Source: an uncultured Oscillospiraceae bacterium
GTDB lineage: Bacteria > Bacillota > Clostridia > Oscillospirales > Oscillospiraceae
Direction of reading: 5' to 3'
Length of the DNA: 33,928 nucleotides
NCBI GenBank assembly: GCA_947628315.1
Contig: CANQZJ010000021.1
Span: forward strand, 1 to 33,928
Numbering within the stretch: position 1 is the first letter of the stretch; every line of letters starts with the position of its first letter. Positions 16,476 through 25,057 of this stretch are shown piece by piece. The notes under the pieces are model-generated. The model ran no database searches, was not told the origin of the DNA, and saw only the letters and a list, made by a program, of their open reading frames with translations. The position numbers and the translations under genes are program-made.

Positions 16476-16495
16476 CCCCGCGTGAAAACGCGGGG
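16476..16495 (+). other. Intercistronic hairpin before the binding-protein gene
   Basis: A perfect 7-bp stem (CCCCGCG 16476-16482 with CGCGGGG 16489-16495, loop TGAAAA) lies between permease and binding protein. It has no U-run after it, so it is not a terminator. Such hairpins can protect the 5' end of a processed mRNA and raise binding-protein output; that role is inferred. Confidence 0.55.
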
Positions 16496-16556
16496 AATCA
16501 CCCCGGCGCTTGCAGTCCCACGGGCTGGAAGAAATCAAAAAACAGGAGGAAAGAAC

Positions 16557-18191
16557 ATGAAAAAAATTGTTGCACTGCTGCTCGCCCTGGTCATGGTGTT
16601 CGCACTGTTTGCCTGCGGCGGCGAGACCGAGCAGGGCCCCGGTCCCGCTCAGAACCCCAGCACCGCCGCCCCTCAGGGCGGCGATGAGCCTAGCGGCGGC
16701 GACTCCGCCAACTACACCAACGTGAATGCCAACGGCCAGCCCATCGTCAGCATCATGCTGCCCGGCTTCTACGGCGGCGAGATGAGCGAGACCCGCGACA
16801 CCGACGGCGCTGTGCAGAAGGCCATCGTCGACTATATCGGTGTTGAGCCCGCCTGGCAGTTCCAGAACTCTGAGGGCTATGGCGACGTCATGAACATGAC
16901 CCTGCTGGATCCCGACAATATGCCCATGATCCTCAGCTTCACCGGCGACATCTCCACCACCATCATCCAGGCCGCGCAGAACGGCGCGTTCTGGGATCTG
17001 GCCCCTTTCATCGACTCCGGCGATTATCCCAACCTGGCCTCTGTCTCCCAGGATCTGCGGGACGTGTTCACCGTCAACGGCCAGTGGATCGCCATCCCCA
17101 AGATGCGTGATATGGGCCGCTACGGCCTGAGCTATCGCGGCGACTGGGCCGACAAGCTGGGCATCGCTGAGCCCAAGACCGTGGACGACGTCTACAACAT
17201 GCTCAAGGCCTTCACCTTCGACGATCCCGACGGCAACGGTGCGAACGACACCTACGGCCTGGAGGTCAACGGCTCCTATCTGGGCTGGATGGACGTCATC
17301 ATGACCTGGTTCGGCTGCGGCTACCAGTGGGTCGAGAAGGACGGCAACCTGGTTCCCGTCCACGAGACCGAGGAGTACAAGGCTGCTCTTGACTGGATCC
17401 TGAAGCTCACCCAGGAAGGCATCATCCGTCCCGACTGGGCCTCCGTTGGTACCGACGGCTGGGGCGAGGCCACTCAGAAGGGCCAGACCGGCGCGTTCGT
17501 GGACACCCTGGACGGCGGCGGCCGCCGTCAGTGGCGCTACTACATCACCAACTCCATCCCCTCTGTCACCAGCAATCCCTCTCCCGATCCTGAGAACCCC
17601 GACATCGCCTGGTCCGTGATGGTGCCCACCATCAATGACCGCACCGCGGCTGTCCAGGTTTACAACGGCGGCTTCATGATCACCAAGGCCGGCGCCAAGA
17701 CCGAGGACGACGTCAAGGCTGCCCTGACCTTCCTGGACAAGATGAACGACAAGGATATGCGCGCGCTGGCCGACTTCGGCATCGAGGGCGTCAGCTATCA
17801 CATGGAGGACGGCTACGCTGTCTCCGACGTTGAGGACGCCAACTCCCTGCCCAGCCAGGGCATCAACCAGGCCATCGCCTATCTGCCCTACACGCTGGAC
17901 GACGCCGTTCAGGCGAAGCCCGACGCCCCGGGCGAGGCTTGCTCCGCTGCTCAGGAAGCCGGCCGTGCGAAGGCCATTGTGAACCCCGCCATGGCCTATC
18001 AGCTCCAGTCCGAGACCTACGTGTCTGAGAACTCCAACATCTCCACCAAGATCACCTACGCTGCTGTCCGCTATGCCTCCGGCGCTGACACCTGGGATGA
18101 CTTCCAGGCCGCCGTTGCCGAGTGGGAGTCCCTGGGCGGCGCCAAGATCAAGCAGGAGATCAACGATCTGTATCACGCCAACCAGGGCTGA
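16557..18191 (+). CDS. Extracellular solute-binding lipoprotein, LplA-like
   Basis: The 544-residue product starts with a type II signal peptide, KK then a hydrophobic run and lipobox 'LFAC' with the lipidated Cys at position 20. A Gly/Ser/Pro-rich linker (about 21-50) follows, then a large periplasmic-binding-like domain. Length and motifs fit the LplA/YtcQ branch that partners LplB/YtcP permeases and binds oligosaccharides. It captures RG-I or related oligosaccharides at the cell surface. ATG 16557 follows ACAGGAGGAAAGAAC; the frame's extension to 16467 is not supported. Codons here are very biased toward C-ending, as expected for a highly expressed protein. A strong terminator follows, so downstream genes should be expressed less. 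Confidence 0.93.
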   Translation: MKKIVALLLALVMVFALFACGGETEQGPGPAQNPSTAAPQGGDEPSGGDSANYTNVNANGQPIVSIMLPGFYGGEMSETRDTDGAVQKAIVDYIGVEPAWQFQNSEGYGDVMNMTLLDPDNMPMILSFTGDISTTIIQAAQNGAFWDLAPFIDSGDYPNLASVSQDLRDVFTVNGQWIAIPKMRDMGRYGLSYRGDWADKLGIAEPKTVDDVYNMLKAFTFDDPDGNGANDTYGLEVNGSYLGWMDVIMTWFGCGYQWVEKDGNLVPVHETEEYKAALDWILKLTQEGIIRPDWASVGTDGWGEATQKGQTGAFVDTLDGGGRRQWRYYITNSIPSVTSNPSPDPENPDIAWSVMVPTINDRTAAVQVYNGGFMITKAGAKTEDDVKAALTFLDKMNDKDMRALADFGIEGVSYHMEDGYAVSDVEDANSLPSQGINQAIAYLPYTLDDAVQAKPDAPGEACSAAQEAGRAKAIVNPAMAYQLQSETYVSENSNISTKITYAAVRYASGADTWDDFQAAVAEWESLGGAKIKQEINDLYHANQG

Positions 18192-18232
18192 TCAGATCCG
18201 GTCGAAAACCTGATCGAATGAAATAGCAACAG

Positions 18233-18279
18233 GGGGCGCCGCGAACGCCGCAAAGCGCTCGCGGCGCCCCTTACTTTTC
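18233..18279 (+). terminator. Intrinsic terminator after the binding-protein gene
   Basis: GGGGCGCCGCGA (18233-18244) pairs perfectly with TCGCGGCGCCCC (18259-18270), followed by TTACTTTTCT. Partial read-through would feed the lyase operon at 18364, for which I see no clear promoter. Confidence 0.85.
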
Positions 18280-18326
18280 TCTTTCAGCGCAGGGAGGATG
18301 GCCTTTTTCGGGGCCACGCTCCGTAC

Positions 18327-18378
18327 TCTGAATCCATTCTGAATCTAATTGAGGTGAGGTAAGATGTCTGAATCCATT
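18327..18378 (+). repeat. Repeated TCTGAATCCATT around the lyase start
   Basis: TCTGAATCCATT occurs exactly at 18327-18338 and 18367-18378, the second inside codons 2-5. A related TCTGAATCTAATT starts at 18338. The copies flank the GAGGTGAGG ribosome site. They may be a small duplication of the gene start. Confidence 0.6.
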
Positions 18379-21300
18379 GCCATTTCCACCCGGATGTTGA
18401 CCCGGGACGGCGTGACGCTGACCTGGCAGTCCGTTCCCGGCGCGGCCTCCTACCGCGTGCTGTGGTCTGACCGCAACACGCCGGCGCAGATCTTCAAGAC
18501 GCTGGAGCCCGTCAGCGACACCGCGCTCCGGTTCGCCCGCTCCACCCACATCCCCTACTACGTCAAGGTGCAGGCCCTCTCCGCGGAGGGCGGCGTCCTG
18601 GCGGAGAGCGCCGTGCTGCGCACGCCGGTGGGCTCCGCGCCCCGGCCCCAGCTGGAGGATCTGGGCCGCGGTCTGGTGGCGGCGGCTGTGGGGAACGGCG
18701 TGTTCCTCAGCTGGCGTCTGCTCCGGGACGAGGTGAACGGTTACACCGAGACCGGCCTGGCGGGCGCGGACTTCGTGGTCTACAAGAACGGGAAGGCTGT
18801 TGCCACTGTCACTGACCGAACCAGCTGGCGCGACCCGGAGGGCACCGTGTCGGATCGGTACGCCGTCGCGGCGGTGTACGCCGGCGTGGAGCAGGCCCCC
18901 TGCAAGGCGGTGACCCCCTGGGAGAAGAACTATCTGGACATCCCCATGCAGATCCCGGCGGGCGGCGTGACCCCGGCGGGGCAGGAGTTTACATACAGCG
19001 CCAACGACATGAGCATAGGCGACGTGGACGGCGACGGCGAGTATGAGTTCATCGTCCGGTGGGATCCCAGCAACTCCCATGACGTGAGCCACCGGGGCTA
19101 CACCGGCCACTGCTTCCTGGACTGCTACCGGCTGGACGGCACCCTGCTCTGGCGGCTGGACATGGGGCCCAACATTCGCTCCGGCCAGCACTACACCCAG
19201 TTCATGGTCTACGACTTCAACGGCGACGGCCGGGCCGAGATGGCCGTCAAGACCGCGCCGGGCACCAGGATGACCCGCTTCGCCCCCGACGGCACTGTCA
19301 TCGGCGAGGCGTACATCACCATGCCCCGGGAGGATCTGGACGCGGGCTATTCCAATGAGGACAACTACGTCTGCTCCGCCGAGGATTACCGGCAGCATCT
19401 GGCGGACGTGTTCCAGGGCTGGCGGGATCACCCCGAGGTGAAGGCCGGCCACTGGCCCGACACCCTGGAGGCCTGCTGGGGCATCCCCCAGCGGTACGGC
19501 TATCCCCTCAGCCGGGAGGACGCGCTGGCCCTGACGGACTACTTCATCCGGGAGTGGGCCCCGGCCCGGAGCGACCGCAACCATCTGGAGCAGTTTGAGG
19601 GCTTTATCTACGAGGGGCCCGAATATCTGACCATGTTCGACGGCATGGGCTATGAGCTGGACACCATCCGCTACAAGCCCGGCCGGTGCGACGACGGTTT
19701 GATGTGGGGCGACTACGCCTGGGTGCGCATCGAGCCCTGCAACCGGGTGGACCGGTTCCTGGCGGGGGTGGCCTATCTGGACGGCGAGCGGCCCTATCTG
19801 ATCTCCTGCCGGGGCTACTACACCCGCACCTGCGTGGTGGCCTACGACTTCTTTGAGAACCGTTTCCACGAGGTCTGGTGCGCCGACTCCGGCTTTGTGG
19901 CCATGGACAACCCCTTCTGCCCGACCCATATCGCGCCCGACGGGAGCGACCCGGTCTACGGCGCGCTGGCCAGCCAGGGCAACCACAGCATCTCCGCCGC
20001 CGACGTGGACGGGGACGGCTGCATGGAGATCGTTTACGGCGGGGCGGTCATCGACCACGACGGCAGCCTGCTGTACTCCGCTCACGACAAGCTGCCCGAC
20101 GGACGGGTGGCCAAGCTGGGCCACGGCGACGCCATGCACGTGGCGGACATCGACCCCGACCGGCCGGGACTGGAGATCTTCAACGTCTATGAGGAGGGCA
20201 AAGAAGCCCCCTTCGGCTATGCCCTCCGGGACGCGGAGACCGGCGAGGCCATCTTCGGCGAGCACGCGGAGGACGACCTGGGCCGCTGCATGGTGGGCGA
20301 CATGGTGGACGGCGTCCGGGGCCTGCAGCTCTGGGTGCTGGATATGTATGACTGCAAGGGCAACAAGCTGGATCAGCCGCTGCCCTCCACCAACTTCCGC
20401 ATCTACTGGGCGGGCGACCTGACCACTCAGGTGACCGACGGGCCGGACTACCTCAGCGAGGGCGCCAGCGGCGGGGCCGTCGGCCGGGTGTGCGATTTGC
20501 GCCGGGGCGTCCTGCTGGATCCCGAGGATACCCTCACCAATAACGGCACCAAGGGCTTCCCCTGCCTGGTGGCGGATATCTTCGGCGACTGGCGCGAGGA
20601 GATCCTGCTCCGCCGGAAGGACAGCAGCGCCATCCGCATCTATACCAGCCTGGAGGACGCGCCCCACAAGCTGTTCACCCTGATGCAGGATCCCCAGTAC
20701 CGCTGCGGCATCGCCTGGCAGAACAACTGCTACAACCAGCCGGTGTACCCCTCCTTCTACTACGCCAGCGATATGCGCTTCCAGGACGTGATCCGCGCCC
20801 AGGAGTTCCGCCCCACCCTGTATCTGGCGGGGGACTCCACCATGCAGAGCTACGCCGAGGGCGACGCGCTCTGCGGCTGGGGCCAGGCGCTGCCCGAGCT
20901 GGCGGCGGGCGCCCGCCTCTGCAGGACGGAGCGCCGGGAGGACAGCCCCTTCACCCAGGAGCGCCAATATGTTCTGCCCGAGCTCGTCATCGACAACTGC
21001 GCCATGGGCGGACGCAGCAGCCGCACCTTCCTGGAGGAGGGCCGCCTCGCGGACATCGAGGCCCGGCTCCAGCCCGGGGACTTCCTGCTGATCCAGTTCA
21101 CCCACAACGACGCCAACCCCGAGCACCCGGAGCGTTTCGTCCCGGCGGAGCGGTTCGCCGAACACCTCCGCAAATACGCGGACGCGGCGGCCGCCAGGGG
21201 CGCCCAGCCCATCCTGGTGACGCCCATTCCCTGGCTGACGGGCTATCCGGAGGACTACCTGGCCTACGTCAAGGCCATGCGGGACTTTGCCGCGGCGGAG

Positions 21301-21522
21301 GACATCCCCTGCCTGGATATGGGCGGGGCGATGCTCGCCGCCTGCCGCTCCCTGGGAGACCGCAGGGCCGCGGCGCTCTATCAGCCCGACGGGGCCCATC
21401 TCACCGCCGCCGGCGCGCGCCGGGCGGCCGGCGCCTTTGTCCAGCTGCTGCGGGAGAGCGGAGACAGCCGCCTGGATGTTCTGAAAACCGTATTCAACGG
21501 GCGTAACTCCGGCCAGAAGTGA
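18364..21522 (+). CDS. Rhamnogalacturonan lyase (PL11) fused to a rhamnogalacturonan acetylesterase (CE12)
   Basis: The 1052-residue product contains two enzymes. Residues about 1-200 are Fn3-like strands. Residues about 200-800 are a PL11 propeller with repeated calcium-type loops: 'DVDGDGEYEF' near 219, 'DFNGDGRAEM' near 283 and 'DVDGDGCMEI' near 545. Residues about 815-1045 are an SGNH esterase with 'LAGDSTMQ' (Ser 825), 'GGRSSRTF', 'THND' (His 914-Asp 916) and 'DGAHL' (Asp 1009, His 1012). PL11 cuts the RG-I backbone by beta-elimination; CE12 removes acetyl esters from its galacturonate. No signal peptide is present, so both act in the cytoplasm. ATG 18364 follows GAGGTGAGG. First gene of a five-gene run with short gaps. 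Confidence 0.93.
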   Translation: MSESIAISTRMLTRDGVTLTWQSVPGAASYRVLWSDRNTPAQIFKTLEPVSDTALRFARSTHIPYYVKVQALSAEGGVLAESAVLRTPVGSAPRPQLEDLGRGLVAAAVGNGVFLSWRLLRDEVNGYTETGLAGADFVVYKNGKAVATVTDRTSWRDPEGTVSDRYAVAAVYAGVEQAPCKAVTPWEKNYLDIPMQIPAGGVTPAGQEFTYSANDMSIGDVDGDGEYEFIVRWDPSNSHDVSHRGYTGHCFLDCYRLDGTLLWRLDMGPNIRSGQHYTQFMVYDFNGDGRAEMAVKTAPGTRMTRFAPDGTVIGEAYITMPREDLDAGYSNEDNYVCSAEDYRQHLADVFQGWRDHPEVKAGHWPDTLEACWGIPQRYGYPLSREDALALTDYFIREWAPARSDRNHLEQFEGFIYEGPEYLTMFDGMGYELDTIRYKPGRCDDGLMWGDYAWVRIEPCNRVDRFLAGVAYLDGERPYLISCRGYYTRTCVVAYDFFENRFHEVWCADSGFVAMDNPFCPTHIAPDGSDPVYGALASQGNHSISAADVDGDGCMEIVYGGAVIDHDGSLLYSAHDKLPDGRVAKLGHGDAMHVADIDPDRPGLEIFNVYEEGKEAPFGYALRDAETGEAIFGEHAEDDLGRCMVGDMVDGVRGLQLWVLDMYDCKGNKLDQPLPSTNFRIYWAGDLTTQVTDGPDYLSEGASGGAVGRVCDLRRGVLLDPEDTLTNNGTKGFPCLVADIFGDWREEILLRRKDSSAIRIYTSLEDAPHKLFTLMQDPQYRCGIAWQNNCYNQPVYPSFYYASDMRFQDVIRAQEFRPTLYLAGDSTMQSYAEGDALCGWGQALPELAAGARLCRTERREDSPFTQERQYVLPELVIDNCAMGGRSSRTFLEEGRLADIEARLQPGDFLLIQFTHNDANPEHPERFVPAERFAEHLRKYADAAAARGAQPILVTPIPWLTGYPEDYLAYVKAMRDFAAAEDIPCLDMGGAMLAACRSLGDRRAAALYQPDGAHLTAAGARRAAGAFVQLLRESGDSRLDVLKTVFNGRNSGQK

Positions 21523-21540
21523 TCAAGGAGGTTTTGCGCC

Positions 21541-22353
21541 ATGTTTGACGGCAAGCTGAAAAACATCTACACCTGCTTCCCGGGCGGGAAGCACAAGGTG
21601 CTGACCATGAGCTATGACGACGGCAGAGAGGAGGATCGCCGCCTGGTGGACATCTTCAACCGCCACGGCATCAAGGGCACCTTCAACCTGAACGCCGGCA
21701 TCCTGAACGACCCCGCGCGGATCCCCATGTCGGAGTACCCGGAGCTGTACAAGGGCCACGAGATCGCCAGCCACACCTACCTGCACCCCACCATTGAGCG
21801 CTCCCCCATCGAGCAGGTGGCGATGCAGATCCTGGCGGATCGGGAGGCGCTGGAGAACGTCATCGGCGTGCCTGTGCGAGGTCTGGCCTACCCCAACGGC
21901 TCCTACAGCAGAGAGATCATGGATCTCCTGCCCATGATGGGCATCAAGTATGCCCGGGTGGTGCCCACCAGCGGGACTTTCGCCATGCCGGCGGACTTCC
22001 GGGAGTGGAAGGGCACCTGCCATCACAACGGGAACCTGCTGGAGAAGGGCAGGGCGTTTCTGGATCTGCACAAGACCCAGTACCTCTACATGATGTATGT
22101 CTGGGGCCACAGCTACGAGTTCACCACCCACAACAACTGGGAGGTCATCGAGGACTTCTGCGCCCTGATGGAGGGCAAGGACGACATCTGGTACGCCACC
22201 AACATCGAGATCGTGGACTATATGGAGGCGGCGGGCCGCCTGCAGTACACCGTGGCCGGCGATAAGGTGTATAACCCCAACGCCTGTTCCGTGTGGATCG
22301 AGGTGGACAAGAAGAAGGTCGAGGTGCCCGGCGGAACGCTGGTCAGCCTGTAA
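21541..22353 (+). CDS. Polysaccharide deacetylase-like protein (CE4/NodB)
   Basis: The 270-residue product shows the NodB-domain signature: 'TMSYDDG' (Asp 26-Asp 27, motif 1), 'GHEIASHTYLHP' with two metal-ligand His residues three apart (motif 2), 'RGLAYPNGSYS' (motif 3) and 'YVWGHSYEF' near the C-terminal catalytic His. CE4 enzymes remove N- or O-acetyl groups with a divalent metal. No signal peptide is seen, unlike peptidoglycan or chitin deacetylases, which are usually exported. It starts 18 bp after the PL11-CE12 gene and 10 bp before the CE12-like gene. Its position suggests it deacetylates an imported pectin fragment, which would be an unusual substrate; this is inference. Confidence 0.85.
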   Translation: MFDGKLKNIYTCFPGGKHKVLTMSYDDGREEDRRLVDIFNRHGIKGTFNLNAGILNDPARIPMSEYPELYKGHEIASHTYLHPTIERSPIEQVAMQILADREALENVIGVPVRGLAYPNGSYSREIMDLLPMMGIKYARVVPTSGTFAMPADFREWKGTCHHNGNLLEKGRAFLDLHKTQYLYMMYVWGHSYEFTTHNNWEVIEDFCALMEGKDDIWYATNIEIVDYMEAAGRLQYTVAGDKVYNPNACSVWIEVDKKKVEVPGGTLVSL

Positions 22354-22363
22354 GGAGCGAGAC

Positions 22364-23674
22364 ATGATGATCGAGACGCCGTTTGCGGTGCAGTTTGCCG
22401 GGGAAGCGCCCCGGTACGCCCCCGGGGGGCACGGATTCGTCACCGGGGTGGAGCTGGGGAAGTATCCCTCCCTGGATATCCCGGAGATCAACAGCGGATT
22501 TGTGCCCATCTGGTGGTACCGGGATCACCCCCTGGCGGAGCTGACGGCCACGGAGCACGGAGTGCTCCCCGCCCCTGCCGCCGGCGTGCGGGCGGAGGAC
22601 ATGGAGGGCCGGGCGCTGCCCCTGTGGTACAAGGCGGACACCGGGGCCGGGAAATTCCGGGTGACCGTGACGCTGTACGGGGAACAGGACTGCGACGAGG
22701 CGCTGGTGTTCGTCAGCCGCCGGCGGCTGGCGTGGCGCGGCGCGCTGAAGGCCGGCGAAGTCCGGCAGGTATCCGCGCTGTGCGACGTATCCCCCATTGT
22801 GGCCATCGGCGGCGGCGACGCCGCCCTGGGCGACCTGGGCCGGATGGAGGACGTCAGCGTGGACGTCTCTGTGGTGGGCGCGGCGGTATCCGCAGTGGAG
22901 ATCGCCCCCTGGGCCGGTACATCGCTGTACCTGATGGGGGACTCCACCGTCACCGACCAGATCGCCGATATGCCCTACGCCCCCGGCTGCACCTACGCCG
23001 GGTGGGGGCAGATGCTGTCCCTGTATACCGGGGAACGGTACTGCGTGTCCAACCACGCCCACTCCGGCCTGTCCACCGAGACATTCCGGGAGCGAGGGCA
23101 TTATGACGTGCTTTATCCCCTGCTGCGCCCCGGCGACTTGGTGCTGATCCAGTTCGCCCACAACGACCAGAAGCGGATCCACCTGGGGGCTGAAACCGGG
23201 TTCAGGGAGAATCTGCTCCGCTACATCCGGGAGATCCGGCAGGCGGGAGCCCGCCCTGTGCTGGTGACGCCCCTGGCCCGGAACACCTGGGCCAGCGCCC
23301 GGGACTACAACGATATGCTTCTGCCCTACGCCGAGGCGATGAAGAAGATCGGCCAGGCGGAAAACGTGCCGGTGCTGGATTTGCACGGGGCCATGAAGGC
23401 CTCCATCCTCCGGGTGGGGCTGGAGGCGGCCAAGCCCTGGTACCACCCCTGCGACTACACCCATTTGAATGACTTCGGGGCCCACATGGCCGCCAGCTTT
23501 GTGGCCGCCGAGATGGTTCGGGCGGGCCTTCTGGAGGACTGCTCCGCCCCGGCGTGGCCGATCCACGAGCCCCTGACGCCGCCCTCGCCGCCGGCGGATC
23601 GGACGCCTCCGGAGGGCAGCGCGCCCCTGGTGGACTACGGCCTGATCCCCGACGCGCCCTGGCCCATCCAGTGA
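22364..23674 (+). CDS. SGNH esterase, rhamnogalacturonan acetylesterase-like (CE12)
   Basis: The 436-residue product has an N-terminal beta-rich region (about 1-185) and a C-terminal SGNH hydrolase. Its nucleophile lies in 'LMGDSTVTD' (Ser 194), then 'NHAHSGLSTETF', 'IQFAHNDQK' and the Asp/His of 'DYTHLND' (Asp 364, His 367). CE12 enzymes of this type deacetylate RG-I galacturonate. No signal peptide is visible, so it would act on imported oligosaccharides. It follows the CE4-like gene by 10 bp behind AAGGAGCG. A Pro-rich tail ends the protein. The CE12 domain in the fusion is different in sequence, so the two may attack different acetyl positions. Confidence 0.88.
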   Translation: MMIETPFAVQFAGEAPRYAPGGHGFVTGVELGKYPSLDIPEINSGFVPIWWYRDHPLAELTATEHGVLPAPAAGVRAEDMEGRALPLWYKADTGAGKFRVTVTLYGEQDCDEALVFVSRRRLAWRGALKAGEVRQVSALCDVSPIVAIGGGDAALGDLGRMEDVSVDVSVVGAAVSAVEIAPWAGTSLYLMGDSTVTDQIADMPYAPGCTYAGWGQMLSLYTGERYCVSNHAHSGLSTETFRERGHYDVLYPLLRPGDLVLIQFAHNDQKRIHLGAETGFRENLLRYIREIRQAGARPVLVTPLARNTWASARDYNDMLLPYAEAMKKIGQAENVPVLDLHGAMKASILRVGLEAAKPWYHPCDYTHLNDFGAHMAASFVAAEMVRAGLLEDCSAPAWPIHEPLTPPSPPADRTPPEGSAPLVDYGLIPDAPWPIQ

Positions 23675-23730
23675 CGGGGACAGCGAATACCGGTAGAAGC
23701 GCCGCGTCTCCCGCGGCGGACAGGGGAGGT

Positions 23731-25041
23731 ATGACCGTGAGCGGTTTCTCCGCCGCCCCCATGGGGTGGAACAGCTACGACTATTACGATACCTCCGTCA
23801 CCGAGGCGGACGTCCGCGCCAACGCCGCCTGTATGGCGGAGCGCCTGCGCCCCTGTGGCTGGGAGTATGTGGTGGTGGACATCCAGTGGTACGCCCACCG
23901 GCCCAACGCCCAGCGGGAGCGGTATCAGTATCTCCCCTTTGGGGAGCTGGCCATGGACGAATACGGCCGCCTGCTGCCGGATCCGGAGCGGTTCCCCAGC
24001 AGCGCGGGCGGCGCGGGCTTCACCCCGCTGGCGGACGATATCCACAGCCTGGGGCTGAAATTCGGCATCCACATCATGCGGGGCGTCCCCCGGCTGGCGG
24101 CGCACCGGCGCCTGCCGGTCAGGGGGACTTCCGTTTCGGCGGATGAGATCGCCGACCCGGCCAGCATCTGCCGCTGGAACCCGGATATGTACGGCGTGCG
24201 GAACTGCCCCGCCGGCCAGGCCTATTACGACTCCCTGCTGGAGCTGTATGCCGGATGGGGCGTAGATTACATCAAGTGCGACGACATCTGCAACACCGAC
24301 AACGCCAGTCCCTTCTATGAGGGGGCATACGGCGCCCGCCATGAGGTGGAGATGCTGGCCCGGGCCATCCAAAACTGCGGCCGGCCCATCGCGCTGTCCC
24401 TGTCCCCCGGCCCGGCGCTGCTGAGCGAGGCGTGGCACTACGCCAAATATGCCAATCTGTGGCGGATCACCGACGACCTCTGGGACGACTGGCGGCTGGT
24501 CAAAGCCATGTTCCGCCGGTGCGAGCTGTGGCAGGAGCACGTGGCCCCGGGCAGCTGGCCGGACTGCGATATGCTGCCCCTGGGCCGCATCGGGAAAGGG
24601 TTCGGGGACGAGCGGGACACCCGCCTGACCCGTGATGAGCAGCGGACGATGATGACCCTGTGGTGTGTCTTCGGCTCGCCGCTGATGGTGGGGGCGGAGC
24701 TGACAAAGCTGGACGGGTGGACGCTGTCCCTCCTGACCAACCGCCGGGTGCTGGCCCTGCTGGACGCCGCCCGCCGCCGGACTCAGATCCGCCGGGACGA
24801 CCATGAGGCGGTCTGGCTGTCGGAGCGCCGGGACGGCGGCGACCCGCACGCGGCGCTGTTCAATCTGGACGACGCCGCCCGGGAGATCGCCGTCCCCCTG
24901 TCGGAGCTGGGGCTGCCGTCCACGCCCGCCACGGCGGAGGAGCTGTGGAGCGGCCGGCGCGTCCTCTGCGGGGACGGCGTTCTGACCGCCACTCTGCCGC
25001 CCCACGGGTGCGCCCTTTTTCACGTTGAACCCCATACTTGA
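23731..25041 (+). CDS. GH27 alpha-galactosidase-like enzyme
   Basis: The 436-residue product has the GH27 barrel signature: 'PMGWNSYDYY' at about residue 10, 'VVDIQWY', 'VDYIKCDDIC' with nucleophile Asp 184, and 'RITDDLWDDW' with likely acid/base Asp 249. 'GSPLMVGAEL' follows, and a C-terminal beta-sandwich ends the protein. GH27 cleaves alpha-galactosides or related sugars (alpha-N-acetylgalactosamine, beta-L-arabinopyranose in some members), so the substrate is open. Two starts compete: ATG 23731 sits almost against the GGGGAGG site, and GTG 23737 has better spacing. No signal peptide is seen. It lies 56 bp after the CE12-like gene and 16 bp before the DUF5107 gene. Confidence 0.9.
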   Translation: MTVSGFSAAPMGWNSYDYYDTSVTEADVRANAACMAERLRPCGWEYVVVDIQWYAHRPNAQRERYQYLPFGELAMDEYGRLLPDPERFPSSAGGAGFTPLADDIHSLGLKFGIHIMRGVPRLAAHRRLPVRGTSVSADEIADPASICRWNPDMYGVRNCPAGQAYYDSLLELYAGWGVDYIKCDDICNTDNASPFYEGAYGARHEVEMLARAIQNCGRPIALSLSPGPALLSEAWHYAKYANLWRITDDLWDDWRLVKAMFRRCELWQEHVAPGSWPDCDMLPLGRIGKGFGDERDTRLTRDEQRTMMTLWCVFGSPLMVGAELTKLDGWTLSLLTNRRVLALLDAARRRTQIRRDDHEAVWLSERRDGGDPHAALFNLDDAAREIAVPLSELGLPSTPATAEELWSGRRVLCGDGVLTATLPPHGCALFHVEPHT

Positions 25042-25057
25042 TATACAGGAGGCCGCC

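Noticed and set aside
15396-18176. 926-codon antisense frame opposite the permease and binding-protein genes
   Set aside because: Repetitive Gly/Val/His/Asp composition, no domain, opposite highly conserved transporter genes.
18271-21399. 1042-codon antisense frame opposite the PL11-CE12 gene
   Set aside because: Shadow of the plus-strand fusion gene. No motif or plausible start.
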